NCBI GenBank assembly: GCA_007131745.1
Contig: SLPX01000238.1
Span: forward strand, 1-36,590
Reading direction: 5' to 3'
Length of the DNA: 36,590 bases
Origin: Myxococcales bacterium
GTDB taxonomy: Bacteria; Myxococcota; Polyangia; HGW-17; SLPX01
A program made the position numbers and the translations under genes. The notes below the pieces were generated by a model that ran no database searches, had not been told where the DNA came from, and saw only the letters and a list, made by a program, of their open reading frames with translations. Positions 17,201 to 23,982 of the stretch are shown in pieces; the first letter of the stretch is position 1; each line of letters begins with the position of its first letter.

Positions 17201-18547
17201 AGACAAACAGGGATTCTCTCTTCCTGGAGACGGCAATCTCGACCTTGGCAGCGCTGTGTCGGGTCCAAAAAGACTCTTTACTTCTTTCAAGTCATCTTTG
17301 TTTTTTGACAGAAGTGAAGCCGATTCCACCGACCTGCGCTTGTCCAATGGTTTCGGCGACAGCCCGGATCCCGACAAAGGCTTGAGCGAAAGTGTTTTTT
17401 CCTCTTCCGTTTCAATTTCCTCTTCCGTTTCAATAGTTGAAACAATGAGGGCTTCTTCCGCGTTTCTTTTGGCCGAAGTTGCTTGCGCTCTTTCGATCTC
17501 TCCGGTAATCACGGTCAGTTTTTCCACCGTCACGAGTCTTTCCGGCGAAATAAATTTTACAACGGCTCCCCTAGCGTCTGTCTCTTCCTCTTCTTCAGAA
17601 TCTTGCACTTCTTCAAGTGCCAACGCTCGATTTTCAGGCCTTTGTCTTTTTAGGCTTCCGAAAACGTCGGCCGCCGAGGTTTCGGGCGATTCTTCATTCT
17701 CTGCAACAGATGACTCAGCATCCTTGGATTGAGGAGACTGTTCAACAATCTCCAAGTCTCCGATGTCCAATTCTTTCGTTTCTTCCCGCAAAACAGCAGG
17801 TTTCACTCTATCTTCGCATGAATCGTTCTTTGATGTAGCCGAATCCGTCTCATCATCCTCCGGGGGGGCGGAAAAAACGGGAGGATATTCGTCCATGCTG
17901 GTCGAGTCCCCCACGGCCAACAAATTCTCAAGATCTTCCGCAGTGTTTTTATCAAGCCTATTTTCTTTCAGGGCCTTGCCCAAGTCCTCCCGTTTCACGG
18001 CTTGCGCTTCGGATCCTCTATCTTCGTCTTCATCTTCTTCGGGCAGAGATTCCATATGCGAAATATCCATCACCTCTGTCGGATCCGCTTCCTCGGAATC
18101 ATCTTCTACCTCTCCGGTGTTTTCCATCGGATAAGACTTGGTCGCCGCGGTGTCCAGCGCCATCGATCCCGTATCCGGTTCTGAATGCTGCGTCATTCTT
18201 ATTTCATCAATCAGCCGCTTTACCTTCTTGTTATTGGCCCCAAAGCTCTGTGCCATGCTCAAGGACTTAAGAGCCTTGCCGAACGAGCCCTTGAAAAAGA
18301 GGGCTTCGCCTTTAAGGGTCCACGCCTCAGCCCGGGAATCATCCAACTCCAGAGCTATCTGTACTTCAGCCAAAACATCGTCATATCTGGCTAGCGCCAT
18401 CAAGCTTTTCGCCAACAAAAGCCTACTTTCCACATCCTGCGGCATTGCGAGAAGAGTCAATCTGGCCGCCTTGACAGCATCCTGAAAACGCCGATCAGCT
18501 ACCAGTTCTTGAAGCGCTGTTATCGAAAATGAAACCTTTTCACCCAT
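14246..18547 (-). CDS. 1433-residue TPR-TM-TPR protein
   Basis: The N-terminal 120 residues form about three TPR units. Next comes a long disordered region (about 125-645) rich in Glu, Asp, Ser and Pro, containing the 10-residue repeat PPPPxGVASx about four times. A single membrane helix lies at about 653-676 (GSGLVVVVLIVAVMSGLLYV), flanked by Arg. From about 690 to the C-terminus an almost unbroken TPR array follows, with an ENPGVHAALGRILVRRGEWDSA-type pattern. This predicts cytoplasmic TPRs joined through the membrane to a large periplasmic TPR superhelix, i.e. an assembly scaffold. The Ser/Thr-rich cytoplasmic linker could be a kinase substrate, which is inference. Own promoter candidate at 18621-18629. 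No strong ribosome site before the ATG. No enzyme motif. Confidence 0.85.
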   Translation of the reverse strand: MGEKVSFSITALQELVADRRFQDAVKAARLTLLAMPQDVESRLLLAKSLMALARYDDVLAEVQIALELDDSRAEAWTLKGEALFFKGSFGKALKSLSMAQSFGANNKKVKRLIDEIRMTQHSEPDTGSMALDTAATKSYPMENTGEVEDDSEEADPTEVMDISHMESLPEEDEDEDRGSEAQAVKREDLGKALKENRLDKNTAEDLENLLAVGDSTSMDEYPPVFSAPPEDDETDSATSKNDSCEDRVKPAVLREETKELDIGDLEIVEQSPQSKDAESSVAENEESPETSAADVFGSLKRQRPENRALALEEVQDSEEEEETDARGAVVKFISPERLVTVEKLTVITGEIERAQATSAKRNAEEALIVSTIETEEEIETEEEKTLSLKPLSGSGLSPKPLDKRRSVESASLLSKNKDDLKEVKSLFGPDTALPRSRLPSPGRENPCLSKTVSLSDVGEDTDELTTKPHLREKKLPSIKPESAKRPFLKEDPFAEQRMHPSKPIEAAASRRLQRSGTGRPEKRVKDAGYKGDAARAIPSSPAGVASRPPPPAGVASRPPPPAGVASHPPPPVGVASHPPPPVGVAPRPLVSNQRPRGTPAPRSGRGYAGHEKTPTAGSGRQTPVGVSRTPHVLGRPLTGTKALLSVKRVWGSPIWIGSGLVVVVLIVAVMSGLLYVRSRSEKKEREQKEKAFSLMLRGDMEGLRGASLIFEKLENDSEAQAARALALMLLSTEFGYRAEGAQEAVEEMGSTRTELGAAAVIGVLVLRGNIKKALDEADEAVGQWPGSAWIFYMRGLALMANGSWEAAANNLRHALRLKDPPGIWIHFLLARLWLTAQNSENVQDPLNVLKEKLSGSSAVELLDARFHLLKCRENRGCPCPELKQHIARLGKGTVQTWPSFHKAWAYLVTAKINLCLRDRSAAEAGLKALRDEREFKQVDFQEAVAEVFLSMQREAEAVEKLRMLKKQYPSRPRTLLLLARAYLETGRPQKSLDELATVESRSRSSLWHAIHAEALLEMGRSNDALSAVEAGLKTAPDNISLQITRMKVLQSLGRASQAYEVAVKLFQNNPQNVDVLIAAGEVLEKQGKLVLAEARLKAALEHDGDNPGVHAALGRILVRRGEWDSAQTHLKRAASILPSSLENWLEIGELTFQLGRFAAARSPFEQVLKRRPNHPGAMVRLARIHVLTGDFQEAYRILRRVPEKERDAMWKLVNGWANLREGNYTEADGYLTEAGKDSDEVLIKATALSALSAMYQLQYRKAARILSGLDGRSAGHPLILMTRGRIFLARRKVRAALKYFNSALKACSDIKCFPRLAAQIRAYRGRTLFLMGTGRTAYREFNNALEIDPYCAIAYHLHGACLYEEEKESSAYQVLTKGLSFDRGHPETHYYLGEIYRSKGLRNKAADHFRTYLKYRRYGELVSSARTSLSEVD
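16804..16923 (-). repeat. 30-bp tandem repeat coding for PPPPxGVASx
   Basis: Four adjacent 30-bp copies begin at 16804, 16834, 16864 and 16894, with a partial fifth after 16923 and a decayed copy before 16804. The two inner copies are nearly identical. The unit length is a multiple of three and keeps the minus-strand TPR gene in frame, so copy number can change without breaking the protein. Not a CRISPR: there are no spacers. Confidence 0.9.
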
Positions 18548-18620
18548 ATCTTTGGGGCCCAGCTTTTCTCAAAAAACGCGGCTCAGCCGGTTTTGATTTA
18601 AACAAAACCATCAAGGTTGA

Positions 18621-18629
18621 ATTATATCA
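18621..18629 (-). promoter_or_regulatory. Extended -10 promoter candidate for TPR gene
   Basis: On the minus strand TGATATAAT is a perfect extended -10 (TGnTATAAT), about 74 bp before the ATG at 18547, in an A/T-rich stretch. No good -35 is seen at 17 bp, as is allowed for extended -10 promoters. The remaining intergenic sequence (18630-18740) holds a 6-bp inverted repeat AAGCCG/CGGCTT without a T-run, which I do not call a terminator. Confidence 0.5.
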
Positions 18630-18740
18630 TCATATTGTAGAAAATGCTTGATACGCAATATTTTTCGATATTTTCATTGCATGCCGACTGTAAGCCGGTG
18701 AAAGATCGGCTTTGGAATTCATCCGATTTGAAGCCGGCGA

Positions 18741-20156
18741 TCACAAGATACTATGTCTTTTCAATTTCAATCTAAACGAAGATCTCTTCATCTTAAGAAG
18801 CCTGGCCGCCTGTGCTTGGCTTCCCTCAGCCTTTTCAAGCGCTTTGACCAGCATCAATTTCTCCATTGAATCAAGTGTCGCGGGAGATGTCCGCCCGGCT
18901 GGGTCGTAACCCGTTTCAGGCTGTTTTGCGCCACAATCAAAGAAGACCAGATCTTCATCCAAAAAAGCAGGAGAAGAAAACTCTTCGGTGTTTTTCACTT
19001 TCTCTAGGGCGCAAACAGATGTTGAAACTTCTTCAGGCCAATCTTCCATAGCCTGCTGCCAGCCAAGGGCGGATGCCCTGCGGACAATATTCTTCAGTTC
19101 TCTGATATTACCCGGCCAGGAGTGGCTCGTAAGCTTATCGAGAACTCCGGGAGGAGGAAACTCAGCATGGCTTGTGTACGGCCCTGTCCTGAGAAAATGT
19201 TCTACCAAAACCGGAATGTCCGATGGACGACTCCTTAGGGGCGGAACCGATATCGTACACTCGGCGAGCCGATAATACAGGTCTTTCCTAAAAAACCCAT
19301 CCCGAACCATTGACCCGAGATCCTTATTCGTTGCGCTGAAAATGCGCACATCGGTGGACCTCAGGCGGGAACTCCCCAATCTGCGGATTTGCCCCGAATC
19401 CAGCACCCTGAGAAGAGCCGGTTGTTGAGAAATGGGAAGTTCGCCGATTTCATCAAGAAAAAGAGTGCCCCAGTTGGCGGATTCAAACACCCCCGGCTTG
19501 GGTCTGTCGGCTCCGGTGAAAGCGCCTTTTTCATATCCGAACAATTCCGCTTCAAGCAAATCCGCGGGCAAGGCGCCGCAGTTAATGGGAATAAAAACCT
19601 TATCGGCTCTGCGACTCTTTTGGTGCAGCGCCCGAGCAACCAACTCTTTGCCCGTCCCGCTTTCCCCACATATAAGAATCGCCAGACTCGTGTCGGCTAG
19701 TTTCTCAATCCTCTTGAAAACCTGAAGCATCAAAGGAGATTTGGCCGTCATTTCACCGCACCTGTAGACCCTGTCAAAGTCCATCAATACACCTTTGGAT
19801 GGAGCGAACCTCAAAGTCGTGCTTCCGATGAGAATGGCATCCCCTCCACCCAATTCAACATTCTGAATTTTGCTTCCATTAACAAAGACACCGTTTTTAC
19901 TTTGAAGATCCCTGATCCACCAACGTCTCCCCGCTCTTTCCAACACACAATGACGCCTGGAAACCGCCGGATCGAGGAGCGAAAGCCCGTTTGAAGGGGC
20001 CGATCCTACGTGGATAACAGATCCTTTCAGGGGGAAAATTAAATCTCCGGGTGTGATGTGCAAAAAAGCTTGCCTGGGACTTCTCGGCGATGGAAGCACT
20101 CCAAGGGTTTTAGTGGGAATACTTTGATTTTCATTTTGCTGTTGGTTCTTTTTCAC
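18741..20156 (-). CDS. FHA domain sigma-54-dependent activator
   Basis: Bacterial enhancer-binding protein that activates sigma-54 RNA polymerase. Numbered from the chosen GTG: FHA domain at about 30-120 (SRRH 66-69, NGVFVNG 88-94); AAA+ domain with Walker A GESGTGKE 164-171, the sigma-54 contact loop GAFTGA 211-216 and Walker B FLDEIG 233-238; and a C-terminal Fis-type helix-turn-helix (AQAARLLKMKRSSFRLKLKRH). The FHA domain replaces the usual receiver domain, so input is probably a phosphothreonine from a Ser/Thr kinase, as known for some myxobacterial activators. The frame opens to 20372, but GTG at 20156 with AAGGAG nine bases upstream is the better start. It diverges from the secretin operon, an obvious candidate target. 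Confidence 0.93.
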   Translation of the reverse strand: MKKNQQQNENQSIPTKTLGVLPSPRSPRQAFLHITPGDLIFPLKGSVIHVGSAPSNGLSLLDPAVSRRHCVLERAGRRWWIRDLQSKNGVFVNGSKIQNVELGGGDAILIGSTTLRFAPSKGVLMDFDRVYRCGEMTAKSPLMLQVFKRIEKLADTSLAILICGESGTGKELVARALHQKSRRADKVFIPINCGALPADLLEAELFGYEKGAFTGADRPKPGVFESANWGTLFLDEIGELPISQQPALLRVLDSGQIRRLGSSRLRSTDVRIFSATNKDLGSMVRDGFFRKDLYYRLAECTISVPPLRSRPSDIPVLVEHFLRTGPYTSHAEFPPPGVLDKLTSHSWPGNIRELKNIVRRASALGWQQAMEDWPEEVSTSVCALEKVKNTEEFSSPAFLDEDLVFFDCGAKQPETGYDPAGRTSPATLDSMEKLMLVKALEKAEGSQAQAARLLKMKRSSFRLKLKRHSIL

Positions 20157-20324
20157 AACGGTGATCTCCTTCCAGCTACGACAACAAACAAAAGGTGTTC
20201 TGCTACCTTTATCGGACCGTTTCTCGAAATGTTTACTGTTTTTTTGCGTCCGGTTTTCAAAGAGCGCGGTTTTCCCCTTAGCCCGTGATAGTGACTTGAA
20301 TAAAACTGGTCCATGTATTGAGGG

Positions 20325-20353
20325 TTGACCCCTTTTGACTATAAATGTATGGT
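20325..20353 (+). promoter_or_regulatory. Sigma-70-like promoter for secretin operon
   Basis: TTGACC (20325-20330), a 17-bp spacer and TATGGT (20348-20353) fit a sigma-70 type promoter; transcription would start near 20360, 34 bp before the TTG start of the secretin gene. A sigma-54-like alternative at 20307-20321 (TGGTCC, five bases, TTGA) misses the conserved -12 GC and is weaker. Confidence 0.45.
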
Positions 20354-20393
20354 GTGCCCTAACAAGAAGCAACCACCCAACCCGAGGAAAACA

Positions 20394-21824
20394 TTGAAAA
20401 GAACAAGTTGCCTATTCGTTAGAATGCTCGCTTTTGTATGCACGCTGAGTCTGTATATGGGGAGCGCAAAGGCAACTCCGGAATCCATAAGCATCGGAGT
20501 AGGCCAGTCGCATACTGTCCGGCTGAAAACCGAATTTATCAACGTACACGTTTTGAACCCCAAAGTGGCCGATGTCGTAGCATACACAAAAAACACGATA
20601 ACCGTTGTGGGAGTTTCCCCGGGAGATACGGAACTCCTGATAAAACTGCCGGCAAGATCGCTTCGTGTAAGGATTTTCGTCAGAAAAACCGATGTAACAG
20701 CTCTTTTTCGTGCTGTCCGAAGCTTTCTCGGCCCAATTGAAGGTGTCTACCCCCGCCTTCTAGGCGACTTGGTAATCCTTGACGGACGGGCTTTGACCGC
20801 TAGAGACTACGGCCGGATCGTGGCGGCCACGGAATTATTCGGCGATAATGTAAAAAACTATGCAGGATACCAACCAAGCGCTGTAAAACAGATCAACCAG
20901 ATTTTCATGGCCGCAGGATTGACCACCGTTCAGGCTCATCTAATAGCCGACATGGTCTTTTTGGAAGGAGCCGTCGGGTCTCAAACCGAACTGGACAAGG
21001 TCAACAAGATAATTGAAACACTCAACTTGAAAGTGAACAACCTGATCAGCGTGGGCCAGGGAAGACAGGTTCTGGTTGAGGTTCAGTTCATAGAGTTGAA
21101 GAGAAGCAGCGATGTCAATTTTGGACTTCAACTTCCTTCGGCTATTTCGGCTTCGGGTGCAATCGTGGGTCGCCTTGGACTCTACCCGGCGGGGCAGGGA
21201 AATGAAGTCGTATTGAACCTGCAATCACCCGAATCAGCCATGTCCTTCCAGCTAAATACATTATTCCGAACCGGCAAAGCCCGCATGTTGGCAAAGCCCA
21301 AACTCATCTGTGGTTCTGGTGAATCCGCTAAATTCATGGTCGGAGGAGAAATTCCCATTGTCCACGAATCAACCGGTTCTTTCACGGTGGAATACAAGCC
21401 TTTCGGCATAATGCTTGACATTGAACCCGTAGCCGACAGCCGGGGTAACATAACAGCCAAGATCAAAACCGAAGTTTCGGAACCCGACTGGGCGCAGGCC
21501 GTAAAGGGTTATCCTGCTTTTATCACGCGGCGTGTCGAAACTCGGGTTACTATGACCGAAGGTTCAACCCTCATTTTGAGCGGTCTTTACTCACACAAGA
21601 TGTCGAAATCCATTCACAAATTTCCATTGCTCGGACACATACCCATTCTGGGGGAATTGTTCAAATCTCGAGCATACCAGCGGGAAAAAAGTCATCTTGT
21701 TGTATTCATAACGACGCGCACCGTTCACTCCGGACATCCATGGGTTGAGCAACACAAAAAATTGAGCAAACAACGCGCCTGGCGATTTAAAGACGAAACA
21801 GAGTGGGAAATGTTTTTCGAATGA
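20394..21824 (+). CDS. cpaC: CpaC-type secretin of Tad-like pilus/secretion system
   Basis: Outer-membrane channel protein. Starting at TTG 20394, with GAGGA at 20384-20388, gives a classic signal peptide (KRTSCLFVRMLAFVCTLSLYMGSAKA) and agrees with the promoter; an upstream ATG at 20349 lacks a ribosome site. The mature protein begins with the pilus-assembly N-domain (VGQSHTVRL ... VAYTKNTITVVGVSPGDTELLIK), followed by BON/N1-like periplasmic folds and the C-terminal secretin beta-barrel (VLVEVQFIEL ... GKARMLAKPKL, GGEIPI, EYKPFGIMLDIEP, GSTLILSGL, PLLGHIPILGELFKS). It is first in an operon with the FHA-CpaF ATPase (64 bp gap) and the FHA-TPR protein. Secretins of this kind serve Tad pili and, in Myxococcus, Tad-like Kil killing machines. 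No separate pilotin gene is obvious. Confidence 0.92.
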   Translation: MKRTSCLFVRMLAFVCTLSLYMGSAKATPESISIGVGQSHTVRLKTEFINVHVLNPKVADVVAYTKNTITVVGVSPGDTELLIKLPARSLRVRIFVRKTDVTALFRAVRSFLGPIEGVYPRLLGDLVILDGRALTARDYGRIVAATELFGDNVKNYAGYQPSAVKQINQIFMAAGLTTVQAHLIADMVFLEGAVGSQTELDKVNKIIETLNLKVNNLISVGQGRQVLVEVQFIELKRSSDVNFGLQLPSAISASGAIVGRLGLYPAGQGNEVVLNLQSPESAMSFQLNTLFRTGKARMLAKPKLICGSGESAKFMVGGEIPIVHESTGSFTVEYKPFGIMLDIEPVADSRGNITAKIKTEVSEPDWAQAVKGYPAFITRRVETRVTMTEGSTLILSGLYSHKMSKSIHKFPLLGHIPILGELFKSRAYQREKSHLVVFITTRTVHSGHPWVEQHKKLSKQRAWRFKDETEWEMFFE

Positions 21825-21888
21825 TCTCGGCAAGTCGTTGCGCTGCTTCTGACTGTTCCGGCGGGATCCTTTTCCCTGAGGAGGAAAT

Positions 21889-23928
21889 ATGTTCACTCTA
21901 GTCATCACTGAAAAGGGTGGCGAACGCAAAAAGGTCGATTTCGACAAAACGGAAATAACCATAGGGCGTGTCAAAGGAAACGATGTAATTTTACCTAAAG
22001 GCAATGTTTCCAAGCGACACTCACGCATTCTCCTAAAAGACGGAAAGTTCATCATAGTAGACCTGAGAAGCACGAACGGCACCTACGTGAACGGGCGAAA
22101 AATAACAAGCCCACTGGTGTTGCAACCGAGCGACAAAGTCTATGTGGGCGATTTCATCTTACAGGTAGAGCCTGTCGGCGGGGCGGCGGTCGCACCTGCG
22201 CCTCCCCCGCAACCAGCGGCAAAACCACCGCCTCCACGGCGTCGCCCTGCCGGACCTCCGCAAATGCAGCAACGGCCGTCGGCTCCCTCCGGAGGACGAC
22301 CGTCAAGTCCGCAACCACAACAGCCTCATCATGTGGTTGATGAAGAACCATTGCCTTCGATGCAGGAAGGCATGCCCCAAACAGCAGCTCCACCTCCCAG
22401 GAGACAGGCCAGACCAGCGGCTCCTCCACCCCGGCAAGCTGCACCCGTGCGGGAGCCGGTCGCTCCAAAACCCGAAGAACAACCGCCTCCCAGAAGGCAG
22501 GCGCCCGCGCCGACCCCAAGGCACCAACCGGAACAGCAGCAACAGCAGCAACAACCGACGCCCGCGCCGGCTCAACCTTCACGACAGCCTGAACGAAGAA
22601 CTCCCGAGCCCGCTGCAGCGCGCAGGGAGCAATACGAACCGGGAGATCCGCGCCGAAGAAAAACCACTGAAATCCAAAAAAGAGTCCATGACATGTTGAT
22701 CGAGGCCATGGACCTCCGCCGTCTGGATATCGAAGAGTTGGCCGACGAAGAGCTTTGGGACAAAACTGAAAACACCATTGCAGACATAGTGGTAAAACTG
22801 GACTCCGGCGGAGAGATCCCTTCGTTTGTGGACAAGGAACGGTTGATTGTCGATGTGTTGAACGAAGCTCTCGGACTAGGTCCGCTTGAAGAATTCCTTG
22901 AAAATGAGAGCATAACCGAGATCATGGTCAATCACGCCGAGCAGATCTATGTAGAACAAAACGGCAGACTTGAGCTTTCAGAAAAAACTTTTTCTTCGCA
23001 AAAAGCCGTTATGGGAGTCATCGAAAGAATCGTTGCCCCTATTGGACGCCGCATAGATGAAAGCTCCCCCCTAGTAGACGCCAGGCTAAAAGACGGATCC
23101 AGAGTCAATGCGATAATACCCCCGCTGGCTCTGAAGGGACCCGCTCTGACCATCCGGAAATTCAAGAAGGAAATGCTGGGACCGGAAGAATTGCTTGGCT
23201 TCGGAACCATCACATCGGGAATGGTGCATTTTTTGAAAATGTGCGTGGAAGCCCGCAAAAACATAATAATATCGGGAGGAACCGGCTCCGGAAAGACCAC
23301 CACGCTGAATATAATTTCCAATTTCATTCCGGAGGGAGAACGAGTAATCACGGTTGAAGATGCAGCCGAATTGCAGATGCATCACGATCACTGGGTTCAG
23401 CTTGAGAGTCGTCCACCTAACATAGAAGGCAAAGGGGAAATCGCCATCCGAGACCTTGTCAGAAACACCCTGAGAATGCGTCCGGACCGCATCATCGTAG
23501 GTGAATGCAGAAGCGGCGAGGCCCTTGACATGCTGCAAGCCATGAATACCGGACACGACGGGTCCTTGACAACAGCTCACGCCAACAGCCCCCGTGACGT
23601 TCTTGCAAGACTGGAAACAATGGTCCTGATGAGTGGAATGGAATTGCCCATTAAAGCGATTCGCGAACAAATCGCATCTGCTGTGGATATTATTGTTCAA
23701 CAATCCAGGTTTTCCGACGGATCCAGAAAAATCACTCACATAACTGAAGTCACCGGCATGGAAGGCGATATTCTGACTCTCCAGGACATTTTCTCGTTCC
23801 GACAAGAAGGGTTTGACGAAGAAAACAGGGTTGCTGGAAGATTTGTAGCAACCGGCTTCATCCCCAGATTCTACGAAGATCTGCAACGCAGGGGCATTCC
23901 TGTAGACATGACGATCTTCCGCGAGTGA
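21889..23928 (+). CDS. cpaF: FHA-CpaF: FHA domain fused to Tad-type secretion ATPase
   Basis: Strong ribosome site GAGGAGG at 21878-21884. Residues 1-95 are an FHA domain with intact phosphothreonine pocket (GR 26-27, SKRH 41-44, STNGTYVNG 61-69). Residues about 97-260 are a Pro/Ala/Gln-rich flexible linker. From about 275 the CpaF/TadA ATPase follows: an N-terminal domain ([19 protein letters not shown]), Walker A GGTGSGKT at 463-470, Asp box VEDAAEL, Walker [15 protein letters not shown] and His box TTAHANSP. The hexameric ATPase powers pilus assembly or secretion at the inner membrane. The FHA domain lets it dock to threonine-phosphorylated partners, plausibly targets of the kinases at 12843 or 31315. 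About 200 residues longer than plain CpaF because of FHA and linker. The TadB/TadC partners are not in the window. Confidence 0.95.
   Translation: MFTLVITEKGGERKKVDFDKTEITIGRVKGNDVILPKGNVSKRHSRILLKDGKFIIVDLRSTNGTYVNGRKITSPLVLQPSDKVYVGDFILQVEPVGGAAVAPAPPPQPAAKPPPPRRRPAGPPQMQQRPSAPSGGRPSSPQPQQPHHVVDEEPLPSMQEGMPQTAAPPPRRQARPAAPPPRQAAPVREPVAPKPEEQPPPRRQAPAPTPRHQPEQQQQQQQPTPAPAQPSRQPERRTPEPAAARREQYEPGDPRRRKTTEIQKRVHDMLIEAMDLRRLDIEELADEELWDKTENTIADIVVKLDSGGEIPSFVDKERLIVDVLNEALGLGPLEEFLENESITEIMVNHAEQIYVEQNGRLELSEKTFSSQKAVMGVIERIVAPIGRRIDESSPLVDARLKDGSRVNAIIPPLALKGPALTIRKFKKEMLGPEELLGFGTITSGMVHFLKMCVEARKNIIISGGTGSGKTTTLNIISNFIPEGERVITVEDAAELQMHHDHWVQLESRPPNIEGKGEIAIRDLVRNTLRMRPDRIIVGECRSGEALDMLQAMNTGHDGSLTTAHANSPRDVLARLETMVLMSGMELPIKAIREQIASAVDIIVQQSRFSDGSRKITHITEVTGMEGDILTLQDIFSFRQEGFDEENRVAGRFVATGFIPRFYEDLQRRGIPVDMTIFRE
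22170..22605 (+). repeat. Pro/Gln-rich low-complexity linker, with poly-Gln
   Basis: This in-frame stretch between the FHA and ATPase domains codes almost only for Pro, Ala, Gln and Arg, including a run of Gln codons (CAG/CAA) at 22532-22555. It is locally more G+C-rich than its surroundings. It probably acts as a long flexible tether for the FHA domain. Confidence 0.75.
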
Positions 23929-23982
23929 TTGGCGCCTTGTGGTAGAGATGCTTTCCGTCATGGCTTGTGAAGGAGTTCTTCC

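Noticed and set aside
16959..17732. 257-codon Ser-rich open frame on the plus strand
   Set aside because: Antisense to the acidic Glu/Ser-rich linker of the large TPR gene, where GAA/GAG codons read as TTC/CTC on the other strand. Composition artefact.
23086..23961. 291-codon minus-strand open frame
   Set aside because: Antisense to the ATPase domain of FHA-CpaF, which has all Walker, Asp-box and His-box motifs.
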